Source: Ignavibacteria bacterium
GTDB lineage: Bacteria > Bacteroidota > Ignavibacteria > Ch128b
NCBI GenBank assembly: GCA_016873845.1
Contig: VGVX01000001.1
Location: forward strand, 62,001-126,000
Reading direction: 5' to 3'
DNA: 64,000 bases
Below the pieces are notes generated by a model. The model made no database searches and was not told the origin of the DNA. It saw only the letters and a list, made by a program, of their open reading frames with translations. Shown here one piece after another: positions 34,917-42,973 of the stretch. Positions within the stretch are counted from its first letter, which is position 1; the number at the start of each line of letters is the position of its first letter. A program made the translations under genes and the position numbers.

Positions 34917-35929
34917 ACTTTCTAGAAAAATCTAAAGAAATAAGAAATGAGTATATTGAAGTCGGTTATTTCTTCGAGCAATGCCAAAGGTTATTTGGAC
35001 TTCAACTGGTTTCCGAAAATAAAGGTTTTGGTCGAAAAATAACCGACAGGAGTATTCACAGGCCTGGACTCGCATTAGCAGGTTTTATTGAGCTGTTTAC
35101 TTTTAATAGAGTTCAATTATTTGGAAACACGGAAGTACGTTATCTAAATAGTCTCACGAAAGCGAAAAAGATAAAGGCGATCACAAAATTTTTCAGCTTC
35201 GAGATTCCATGTGTTATTTTTACAAACGATACAGAACCCGATACCGATTTTAAAAAAATAGCCCGACAGAAAAAAGTGAGCATTTATAAAACGGGACATT
35301 CAACTACAAAAGCAGTTTACCACTTAAGCGACTTCCTAGACGATCAATTTGCAACTCAAATAACAATTCATGGAGCTCTTGTCGATGTTTATGGAGTTGG
35401 ATTATTGTTTGTCGGGCGTTCCGGGATTGGAAAAAGTGAAGTGACTCTCGATCTAGTTGAACGCGGTCATCGATTAGTTGCCGATGATGTAATTCTCGCC
35501 ACGCGAAAAGGAGAAGGGATCCTAATGGGCTCCGGAACATCCTTAATGAAACATTTTATGGAGATTCGCGGACTCGGATTACTGAATGTTGAAAAAATAT
35601 TTGGTATTAGGTCAATTCGCTTTCAAAAAAGAATCGAAGTTATTGTTGTGCTTGAAGAATGGGATAGTGAAATTGAGTACACAAGAACGGGTTTAGATTC
35701 CTCTACAACAAGTATTTTAGATGTGGAAGTCCAGACTGTCAGACTTCCCATATTTCCTGGGAAAAATATTACCGTTATATCTGAAGTCATTGCACTGAAC
35801 TATCTCCTTAAACATTACGGCTATGATCCAGCTCAAGATATGGCAGGAAGGATAAAACAAAACATTGAAAATAAACGAAAATCGAAGGAAAAAAGGTCTG
35901 TAATATATTTTGAACATGATTTTGAATAA
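34913..35929 (+). CDS. hprK: HPr kinase/phosphorylase
   Basis: 338 aa. The N-terminal MurF-like domain is followed by the kinase domain with Walker A VGRSGIGKSE (168-175) and the HprK loop EIRGLGLLNVEKIFG. It phosphorylates Ser46 of HPr, or a similar carrier, in catabolite control. No ptsH or ptsI is in the window, so the substrate gene must be elsewhere. ATGA overlap with hpf. A new promoter for the M23 peptidase starts at its end. Confidence 0.93.
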   Translation: MNFLEKSKEIRNEYIEVGYFFEQCQRLFGLQLVSENKGFGRKITDRSIHRPGLALAGFIELFTFNRVQLFGNTEVRYLNSLTKAKKIKAITKFFSFEIPCVIFTNDTEPDTDFKKIARQKKVSIYKTGHSTTKAVYHLSDFLDDQFATQITIHGALVDVYGVGLLFVGRSGIGKSEVTLDLVERGHRLVADDVILATRKGEGILMGSGTSLMKHFMEIRGLGLLNVEKIFGIRSIRFQKRIEVIVVLEEWDSEIEYTRTGLDSSTTSILDVEVQTVRLPIFPGKNITVISEVIALNYLLKHYGYDPAQDMAGRIKQNIENKRKSKEKRSVIYFEHDFE

Positions 35930-35960
35930 TTGACAATTTTATGCAGTTTCATTAAATTTG
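35930..35960 (+). promoter_or_regulatory. Promoter upstream of the M23 peptidase (TTG-N20-TAAATTTG)
   Basis: TTG (35930-35932) and TAAATTTG (35953-35960) are spaced by exactly 20 nt. The -7 box ends seven bases before the ATG, so transcription would start at or within a few bases of the start codon. Confidence 0.6.
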
Positions 35961-35967
35961 CCGCCGA

Positions 35968-36822
35968 ATGAGAATCTATTTCTTTTCCAAAAAGCATAAC
36001 AAACTAAAGCAGCTCAACTCTAAAAAGTTGATCATGTTGCTTTTGTTTCCTCTCATTGTTTTCTTAACGATGAGTGCGACGATTTTGCATCAGTTATTCT
36101 TCTCCAGCACTAGCTTGCTTCAGAAGGAAAATCGTAAACTTAAAGAAAGTTTAGCCAATCTTTCAGAACGATTTTCAGGTATTCAAAATTCATTGAATCA
36201 ACTCTATCATCAGGAAAAGAAACTTAGAATTGCTTCAAACGTGAATATTACAGATGATGCAGAATTTGGAATTGGTGGTGCCGATGAAAGTATAATCTCC
36301 TTAAGTAAGGATGGGGATATCTCGGCTATAGATCAACTAGCTGAAATTATTTCCGGGCAAATTAACTACCAGCTTGAAAATTTCAATAAACTCACTGATA
36401 AAATTTCTGAAAATGAATCTTTAGTTGCACATATACCGGCCATTGTTCCGATGTATGGAGTTTTCAGCGAGCACAGTTTTGGTATGAGAGTTCATCCTAT
36501 CATAAGAAGATGGAAAATGCACGAAGGAATTGATATCCTTGGTAACCATGGAGATCCGATCTTTGCTACTGGCTCAGGTAAGGTTACTCATGTTGGTTGG
36601 AGCGGGGGTTATGGTTTAACTATTGAAATTGATCACGGATTTGGATACAAAACACTTTATGGACATTTATCCCGAGCACATGTCAAAGAAGGACAGCAAA
36701 TTAAGCGATATCAAGTGATCGGGAGCTGTGGTAGTACTGGTTTATCAACTGGACCACATGTTCATTATGAAGTCTCATTTAATGGCGAAAAGCAGGACCC
36801 AGTTAATTATATACTCAATTAA
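35968..36822 (+). CDS. M23 family metallopeptidase (membrane-anchored)
   Basis: 284 aa. One membrane helix (residues about 20-40) and a coiled-coil stalk (QKENRKLKESLANLSERF) precede an LytM-type domain with zinc ligands in KMHEGIDILG (H-x3-D) and GPHVHYEVSF (HxH), plus YGHLSRAHVKEGQ. It cleaves peptidoglycan peptide bridges or acts as a divisome regulator if inactive; the ligand set here is complete. It has its own promoter at 35930-35960. Confidence 0.92.
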   Translation: MRIYFFSKKHNKLKQLNSKKLIMLLLFPLIVFLTMSATILHQLFFSSTSLLQKENRKLKESLANLSERFSGIQNSLNQLYHQEKKLRIASNVNITDDAEFGIGGADESIISLSKDGDISAIDQLAEIISGQINYQLENFNKLTDKISENESLVAHIPAIVPMYGVFSEHSFGMRVHPIIRRWKMHEGIDILGNHGDPIFATGSGKVTHVGWSGGYGLTIEIDHGFGYKTLYGHLSRAHVKEGQQIKRYQVIGSCGSTGLSTGPHVHYEVSFNGEKQDPVNYILN

Positions 36823-36860
36823 AGCTTGAAAATTAAACAAGGGCAGGGAATTTATTATAT

Positions 36861-37085
36861 ATGATATGGACAATCGAATTAGCATCATATCTTGAAGATG
36901 CACCATGGCCAGCAACAAAGGTTGAATTGATAGACTATGCTAATAGAACAGGTGCACCGATTGAAGTTGTCGAAAATTTAATGGAGCTTGAAGATGCTGA
37001 AGAAATATTCGAAAGCATGGAAGACATTTGGCCGGATTATCCTACCGAGAATGACTTTTTCTATTCTGATGAGGACGAATATTGA
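36861..37085 (+). CDS. DUF2795 small protein
   Basis: 74 aa with SYLEDAPWPATKVELIDYAN followed by APIEVVENLMELEDAEEIFE, the DUF2795 pattern of a short four-helix fold. The last 20 residues are very acidic. Function of the family is unknown. It is 38 nt after the M23 gene and 16 nt before holB. Confidence 0.65.
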   Translation: MIWTIELASYLEDAPWPATKVELIDYANRTGAPIEVVENLMELEDAEEIFESMEDIWPDYPTENDFFYSDEDEY

Positions 37086-37101
37086 TCTATGACATTCTAA
37101 C

Positions 37102-38207
37102 ATGAATGTTTTATGGGACTATATCGTTAATCAAGAAACAGTTCGAAACAATTTAAATAAAATTTTTCTTTCCAAAGCATACCCACCGGCAATTCTATTC
37201 AAAGGGGAAGCTGGAGTTGGAAAGGAAGCTGCTGCTTTTGCTTTTGCTCAATCGATAAATTGTAAGGTTGACTCTTTTACTCCATGTGGCACATGTCCAT
37301 CCTGCAGAAGCATTGCAAGTCTCGAATTTCCCTATATTAATTTCATTTATCCATTGCCTCTCGGTAAAAATGAAACTTCGGGTGACGATCCATTTCAAAA
37401 GCTATCTCCAGATTCCATGGATGAGTTAAAATCCTCACTGGAAAAAAAAAATCCAATCCACATTTCAAAGTAAAACTAACTAAAGCTAATGACATCAAAG
37501 TAAATTCGATTCGGAAACTCAGAGTCGATTTATCTCAATCTTATTCAGAGATCCCAAAACGAGTTGTAATAATTTCTGAAGCTCATACTCTTAATCAAGA
37601 ATCGCAAAATATGCTGCTGAAGACTCTTGAGGAATCATCAGTAAATGTTCTTTTTATATTGATTACCGATAAACCACATTTTTTATTATCTACTATTCTC
37701 TCAAGATGCTGGGAAATCAAGTTCAGTCCCATTAACGAAGCAGAAATTAAAAGTTATCTTCTAAAAACATTTCAAATCAAGGAGGAAGTTGCACTGCAAT
37801 TTATCCAGATGTATTCTTCAAATATTTCAAATATTGTTGATGCTTTACTGAATGATCTTGAGCTCTATGATACTGAAATTATTTCTTTCTTTCGCCACAT
37901 TTGGAAAACTGAGTTTTATTCAGCCATGCAATTAGTTCATGACTTCATAAACTCCAATGATAAGGCAAAAGCAGTGTTATTGTTGGAACGGTTTCAAGCT
38001 ATGTGCAGCCAATTGCTTCAAGCCAAGATTAATAGTGGAAATCTTAGCAGCGAAATCGTAAATTTAGCTCGAACTCTTGATTCTGATGGAATAAACGAAA
38101 TATCTAAATACTGTGTTGGTTCAGTTAAATTAATTTATTCGAATATTAATATGAATCTGATCTGGACAAATCTTTTTATCAAAATCAAAAAATCTTTTAT
38201 CACTTAA
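37102..38207 (+). CDS. holB: DNA polymerase III delta' subunit (HolB), frame broken at a poly-A tract
   Basis: The first part (37102-37473) has ILFKGEAGVGKEAAAFAFAQ, where the P-loop lacks the Thr/Ser after GK as expected for the non-ATPase delta', and a zinc site around CGTCPSCRS. At the A10 run (37442-37451) the frame must shift by -1: the other frame then continues NPHFKVKLTKAND, VVIISEAHTLNQESQNMLLK and STILSRCWEIKF. With one more A the gene would encode about 368 aa, normal for HolB. Whether this is a real mutation, a slippage site or an assembly error is open. It loads the sliding clamp with DnaX and HolA. Confidence 0.88.
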
Positions 38208-38229
38208 CAATTAAAAGAAGGGGAATTAT

Positions 38230-39408
38230 ATGTCTGAGGTTTTTATTTGTGAAGCACTGCGAACTCCAATAGGAAGTTTTCTTGGTGAACTATCTGCATT
38301 TTCTGCACCTGCATTAGCTTCCGAAGTTATTAAAGCGATACTTGAAAAAAGTTCTATCCCAAAAGAAAAAATTGATGAAGTAATTCTTGGAAATGTCCTT
38401 GGGACAGGAATCGGTCAAGCTCCGGCAAGACAAGCTGCGTTATTTGCAGGATTGCCAACATCAGTGGAATGTATGACGATCAATAAGGTCTGCGGTTCAG
38501 GTCTTAAATCGGTAATGTTGGCACATCAGGCTATAAAGTCTGGTGATGCTGGAGTAGTCATTGCTGGCGGCATGGAAAGTATGTCAAACGCACCATTTAT
38601 AGTACATGGAATTAGAAACGGAGTAAAATTTGGGAATCAGACTTTATTTGATTCAATGATCTCAGATGGATTAACAGATCCATATAATAAAATTCATATG
38701 GGAAGCTGTGCAGAAAAGGTCGCTAAGGAGAAAAATATCACAAGGCAGATACAGGATGATTATGCCGTTGAAAGTTACAAAAGAGCCATTGCTGCTCAAG
38801 AAAAAAATCTATTTGAAGCTGAAATAGTTCCAATTGAAATTAAGGACAAATCGGGCAGCAAATTTGTGAAAGTTGATGAAGAGCCCAAAAAAGTTAAATT
38901 CGAAAAAATTCCGCAACTGAAATCAGTTTTTGAAAAAGATGGAACAATAACTGCAGCGAATGCCTCAAAACTAAATGACGGTGCATCAGCTTTGTTAATC
39001 GCCAGTCATGAAAAGTGCAAAGAACTAAGCCTAAAACCAAAAGTGAAAATTATCTCTCAAGCATCTGCAGCAATTGAGCCAATTAATTTTTCATTAGCTC
39101 CAATCAACTCCATCAAAAAAGCTCTTTCAAAGGCAAATCTCACAATTACTGACATAGATCTTTTCGAAATTAACGAAGCATTCGCTCTGGTAACAATTGC
39201 AGCCATGAACGAATTGAAAATTGATTCTTCAAAAGTCAATGTCAACGGAGGTGCGATTGCACTCGGACACCCGATTGGAGCATCTGGAGCAAGAATATTA
39301 ACTACATTGATTCATGAGATGAAAAAAAGAAATTCAAAATACGGGCTAGCTTCACTTTGTATTGGCGGTGGAGAAGCATCAACATTAATAATTGAAAACA
39401 TTCAATAG
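38230..39408 (+). CDS. Acetyl-CoA C-acetyltransferase (thiolase)
   Basis: 392 aa. The acylated cysteine is C88 in NKVCGSGLKS, and NGGAIALGHPIGASGAR plus CIGGGEAS complete the catalytic H and C. Condenses or cleaves acetoacetyl-CoA. AGAAGGGG lies before the ATG. It pairs with hbd ten bases downstream, suggesting a short-chain acyl-CoA (butyrate or PHB-like, or beta-oxidation) step; no dehydratase or acyl-CoA dehydrogenase is adjacent, so the direction is not determined. Confidence 0.94.
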   Translation: MSEVFICEALRTPIGSFLGELSAFSAPALASEVIKAILEKSSIPKEKIDEVILGNVLGTGIGQAPARQAALFAGLPTSVECMTINKVCGSGLKSVMLAHQAIKSGDAGVVIAGGMESMSNAPFIVHGIRNGVKFGNQTLFDSMISDGLTDPYNKIHMGSCAEKVAKEKNITRQIQDDYAVESYKRAIAAQEKNLFEAEIVPIEIKDKSGSKFVKVDEEPKKVKFEKIPQLKSVFEKDGTITAANASKLNDGASALLIASHEKCKELSLKPKVKIISQASAAIEPINFSLAPINSIKKALSKANLTITDIDLFEINEAFALVTIAAMNELKIDSSKVNVNGGAIALGHPIGASGARILTTLIHEMKKRNSKYGLASLCIGGGEASTLIIENIQ

Positions 39409-39418
39409 GGAGGAAATC

Positions 39419-40279
39419 ATGGAAATAAAAAATATAGCTGTTATTGGTTCTGGAACAATGGGCAATGGAATTGCTCACGTATTCGCTCAAAATGATTATA
39501 AAGTAGATTTAATAGATCTATCTAAAGAACTATTAGATAAAGCCTTATCTACTATTACCTCAAATCTGGATAGAATGATAAAAAAAGAAACTATCTCTGA
39601 GAGTGACAAAACAAACACCTTAAAAAATATAAATTTGGTAGAAGGAATTGAAAAAGCTTCTAATTTGTATGACCTTGTCGTGGAAGCAGTCACCGAGGAA
39701 GAATCTATAAAGAAAAAAGTACTTCAGGCAATTGATGCTAAAATTGGAGAACATTGTATTTTAGCATCGAATACTTCATCTATTCCCATCACGTTATTAG
39801 CAGCATCTACAAAGCACCCGGAAAATTTTATTGGAATGCATTTTATGAATCCAGTTCCGATGATGAAACTTGTAGAAATTATTCGTGGTTATTCTACGTC
39901 ATCTGAAACTTTTAGCAAGATAAATGAACTAACAATCAAAATTGGAAAGACTCCTGCAGAAGTTAATGACTATCCGGGATTTGTGTCTAATAGAGTCCTT
40001 ATGCCCATGATCAATGAAGCTATATATTGCGTTTACGAAGGTGTCGCAAATGCAGAGAATATAGATCTAGTGATGAAACTCGGAATGAATCATCCAATGG
40101 GACCATTAAATTTAGCTGATTTTATCGGACTTGATGTTTGTTTATCAATAATGGATGTATTATATGAAGGATTCCGCGATCCTAAATATCGAGCTTGTCC
40201 ATTATTACGAAAAATGGTAGCTGCCGGAAAGCTTGGAAGAAAATCTGGAGAAGGATTTTATAATTATAAGAAGCAATAG
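39419..40279 (+). CDS. hbd: 3-hydroxybutyryl-CoA dehydrogenase
   Basis: 286 aa from ATG 39419, which follows GGGAGGAAATC. NAD(P)-binding GSGTMG at residues 10-15, VEAVTEEESIKKKV and the catalytic region ASNTSSIPITLLA with MHFMNPVPMMKLVEI, then FVSNRVLMPMINEA. These match the monofunctional Hbd/PaaH type. Acts on acetoacetyl-CoA made by the thiolase just upstream. Confidence 0.93.
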   Translation: MEIKNIAVIGSGTMGNGIAHVFAQNDYKVDLIDLSKELLDKALSTITSNLDRMIKKETISESDKTNTLKNINLVEGIEKASNLYDLVVEAVTEEESIKKKVLQAIDAKIGEHCILASNTSSIPITLLAASTKHPENFIGMHFMNPVPMMKLVEIIRGYSTSSETFSKINELTIKIGKTPAEVNDYPGFVSNRVLMPMINEAIYCVYEGVANAENIDLVMKLGMNHPMGPLNLADFIGLDVCLSIMDVLYEGFRDPKYRACPLLRKMVAAGKLGRKSGEGFYNYKKQ

Positions 40280-40321
40280 TTAATTGTCCTATAATGTATA
40301 TTATGTAAACTTACATAGTTT

Positions 40322-40528
40322 CTAAAAAATACCCGTATAGAACAATAAATATACTATGCCTAGAATAATTAAAATATAAAATAGCATTCTGCTATTCTTC
40401 TTTCTTCGAGTATATTTTCCTCTCTGAAAGTTTATTCTTTTTCTTAGCTTGTGCTTATCTTCTTTCTCGGGATCATAATAGCGAGGTTGGTAATCATATC
40501 GCTTATGTTGAATTCTTTTAAAAAACAT
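40322..40528 (-). CDS. Small basic single-pass membrane protein
   Basis: 68 aa: a strongly basic N-terminal part (RIQHKRYDYQPRYYDPEKED then KHKLRKRINFQRGKY) and one C-terminal helix (MLFYILIILGIVYLLFY). The RYYDPE-type core resembles small proteins that are annotated in Bacteroidota as 'riboflavin synthase subunit beta'; that name is almost surely wrong for a protein with no enzymatic domain. Four bases downstream of the lipid kinase. Confidence 0.65.
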   Translation of the reverse strand: MFFKRIQHKRYDYQPRYYDPEKEDKHKLRKRINFQRGKYTRRKKNSRMLFYILIILGIVYLLFYTGIF

Positions 40529-40532
40529 TTAG

Positions 40533-41447
40533 TCAACTCCAGTTAGAAATTATTCTAAGTTTTTTCTGAAGTATTGAAATCTTCAACTCTTTAAGATTAT
40601 TAGTTAGAATTTCGCCATCAGCATGAACATACAATGGGCTTTTAATCGAGACAGATAACTTACTGGATTTCCTATAAATTACCCTAAAACTATTAATGTG
40701 TTTTCCAATAATTGCACGAGGCAATAAATTAATAACTGCTTCAAGTTTATTTACTTTTTTTATCAGGCAGAAGTCCAACAAGCCATCATCAGCTTCAGCA
40801 TCTGGAGTTAGGCGAAAGCCCCCACCTGCTGTTTTACCGATCCCTACAGCAAGCATAAAGGCGATATCTGAGTATTTGAAATCATCAGCATCTACAGTAA
40901 AATGTGTCATTTGATAACTAATTACATTCTTAAACACTGACAGAAGGTACAATGGTAAACCAGATATAAATGTGATTGATTGTGCTCCCGCAGCTACTGC
41001 GGCATCAAATCCGATTCCTATGCTGTTTGCAAATTTTGCAATTAGTTTTCTTCCATCTTGGTTTTCAATCTCAGCAAAACCAATGTCCAGATGAGATACA
41101 TTATCCTTTAGTATAACTTCTAAGTTTTCCTCCAGACTTTTTTTCATCTTTAATGTCATTGCATAATCATTTCCAGATCCTGTTGGAATTATTCCGCAAA
41201 TTACGTCGGTGATCGATTTTGAGTTAATTAAATCATGAGCCGTACCGTCACCTCCAACAATTATAAAACGATCAAAGATTTGCTTATTTTCTTCTATGAT
41301 GGAATCGATGTGTCCGCGTGACACAGTTTTTAAAATTTTGTAATCAAGTTTATTATTATTTATCAACATTCGGAGAGTGTCGATTAATTTCCCGGTTTTA
41401 CCCTTGCCTGCTATCGGATTTACAATAAAAAGATACTTTTTATTCAC
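40533..41447 (-). CDS. Lipid kinase, YegS/DagK family
   Basis: 304 aa. Kinase motifs are IVNPIAGKGKTGKLI, VGGDGTAHDLIN and IPTGSGNDYAMTL; the C-terminal half is the beta-sandwich domain with TPDAEADDGLLDFCLI. Phosphorylates diacylglycerol or a related lipid at the membrane. It sits 13 nt downstream of ftsY and in one direction with pgsA, so membrane lipid synthesis is a theme of this operon. Confidence 0.88.
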   Translation of the reverse strand: MNKKYLFIVNPIAGKGKTGKLIDTLRMLINNNKLDYKILKTVSRGHIDSIIEENKQIFDRFIIVGGDGTAHDLINSKSITDVICGIIPTGSGNDYAMTLKMKKSLEENLEVILKDNVSHLDIGFAEIENQDGRKLIAKFANSIGIGFDAAVAAGAQSITFISGLPLYLLSVFKNVISYQMTHFTVDADDFKYSDIAFMLAVGIGKTAGGGFRLTPDAEADDGLLDFCLIKKVNKLEAVINLLPRAIIGKHINSFRVIYRKSSKLSVSIKSPLYVHADGEILTNNLKELKISILQKKLRIISNWS

Positions 41448-41460
41448 TTAGTACTCCAAG

Positions 41461-42405
41461 TTAGTTTGAAAATAGAGCATCGACAAAAGTTTTAGGATCG
41501 AAAGGTTGGAGATCTTCAATCCCCTCACCTACTCCGATGTAACGAACAGGAATTTTTTTGTCGTTGCAGATTTGAAAAATAATTCCTCCCTTTGCCGTAC
41601 CATCAAGTTTCGTTAAAATAATACCTGTTGTATCAATAAATTTTGAGAACTCGTTAATCTGATGAATTGCATTTTGGCCTGTACTTGCATCGATTATTAA
41701 AAAAGTTTCATCTGCAGATCGATTTAATTTCTTGTATATAACATTTTGAATTTTCTTCAATTCCATCATCAACGGCGATTTTGTATGTAATCTGCCTGCA
41801 GTATCTACTAAAACTATATCAATCTTGTTTGTCTCGGCAAAAGATAAAGCTTCATAAACAACAGCACCTGGATCGGCTCCTTGTTTTTGCTGAACTATTC
41901 TCGCTCCTGATCTTTTCGCCCAAATCTCGAGTTGCTCGTTTGCAGCCGCCCTGAATGTATCGGCTGCTGCTATGATAACACTATAACCGTTTTTAATAAA
42001 ATTATGTGATATTTTTCCGATTGAAGTTGTTTTCCCTGTCCCATTTACGCCTGCGATCAAAATTACAAATGGAGTTTTAACATTTTTCAAATTAAATTCT
42101 TGATAATTAAAATAATCTGATCCATTTTCGGCATCATTGAGGATTTTTAGTAATTCGTTTTTTACACTTTTGAAAAATAAATCATTAACATTTTTAAAAT
42201 TGTCTTTGGCATTCGATAAGATTCGTTCTGTGGCTCCCACTCCAACATCGGCAGAAAGCAGGGCTTCCTCTATTTTCTCAAAAGTTTGATCATCGATTGA
42301 TGGAGAAATCCTGATGATCTCTTCAATTTTCGAAATTAGAGAATTTTTTGTTTTAGTAAGACCGCCTTTCAGTTTATCAAAGCTAATTTTTGAGAGGAAG
42401 TTCAT
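41461..42405 (-). CDS. ftsY: Signal recognition particle receptor FtsY
   Basis: 314 aa, NG domain only, without the long acidic N-terminal A domain. GTPase motifs are GVNGTGKTTSIGKI (119-132), AADTFRAAANEQLE, DTAGRLHTKS and TKLDGTAKGG. Docks SRP-ribosome complexes at the membrane. ATG overlaps pgsA by four bases (ATGA). Confidence 0.96.
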   Translation of the reverse strand: MNFLSKISFDKLKGGLTKTKNSLISKIEEIIRISPSIDDQTFEKIEEALLSADVGVGATERILSNAKDNFKNVNDLFFKSVKNELLKILNDAENGSDYFNYQEFNLKNVKTPFVILIAGVNGTGKTTSIGKISHNFIKNGYSVIIAAADTFRAAANEQLEIWAKRSGARIVQQKQGADPGAVVYEALSFAETNKIDIVLVDTAGRLHTKSPLMMELKKIQNVIYKKLNRSADETFLIIDASTGQNAIHQINEFSKFIDTTGIILTKLDGTAKGGIIFQICNDKKIPVRYIGVGEGIEDLQPFDPKTFVDALFSN

Positions 42406-42962
42406 TCAATATTATGTTTTGTATAAAAATAATTTGTTCTTGCATAAACCACTAAACTAATTACAACAAAGATCGATGTCAGAATAATAAATCCATCAAA
42501 GATTAAGTTTCCTGTTTCAATTCCAAACAACGCAAGAAGAAATGAAACACCTGTCATTGTAACGGTAAATTTTCCAATAAAATTTGATGCTGCGACTTTA
42601 TCCACTTTACTCATGAATAATAAACTGAATAATATTATAATTAAATCTCTCGATATCACAAGGGCTGCAAACCATGTTGGAATGGCTCCATTCAGTACTA
42701 AGCCTATTCCAAAAACTGCTACTATTAATTTATCAGCAAGTGGATCAAGTATTTTACCGAGTTCAGTGATTTCATTGAATCTCCTTGCAAGATAACCATC
42801 TAAATTATCGAGCAAGGCAGCAATAATACCTATTAAAATCAAAGGAATTCGATTAATTTCAAAATCTTGAAATAAAATAATTGAAGGTATTAAAAGTAAA
42901 ATTCTAGCAGAGCTAATTAAATTTGGTATTTTTATAAATTCAGAAAAATTAATTTTTACCAT
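42402..42962 (-). CDS. pgsA: CDP-diacylglycerol-glycerol-3-phosphate 3-phosphatidyltransferase
   Basis: 186 aa with about five to six membrane helices. The CDP-alcohol phosphotransferase motif DNLDGYLARRF plus GKILDPLADKL is complete (D-x2-DG-x2-AR-x8-G-x3-D-x3-D). Commits CDP-DAG to phosphatidylglycerol. PgsA rather than PssA is the best reading from length and neighbours, but substrate choice cannot be seen directly. Confidence 0.88.
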   Translation of the reverse strand: MVKINFSEFIKIPNLISSARILLLIPSIILFQDFEINRIPLILIGIIAALLDNLDGYLARRFNEITELGKILDPLADKLIVAVFGIGLVLNGAIPTWFAALVISRDLIIILFSLLFMSKVDKVAASNFIGKFTVTMTGVSFLLALFGIETGNLIFDGFIILTSIFVVISLVVYARTNYFYTKHNIE

Positions 42963-42973
42963 ATTTGAATATT

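Noticed and set aside
37442-37451. Programmed ribosomal frameshift in holB
   Set aside because: The A run is slippery, but no stimulatory upstream SD or downstream stem-loop is visible, and a second gene shows the same single-A deficit. Kept only as an open alternative.
40280-40321. Hairpin TATGTAA-AC-TTACATA between hbd and the convergent small gene as a terminator
   Set aside because: Only 7 A-T-rich pairs with a 2-nt loop and no T tract; too weak to call.
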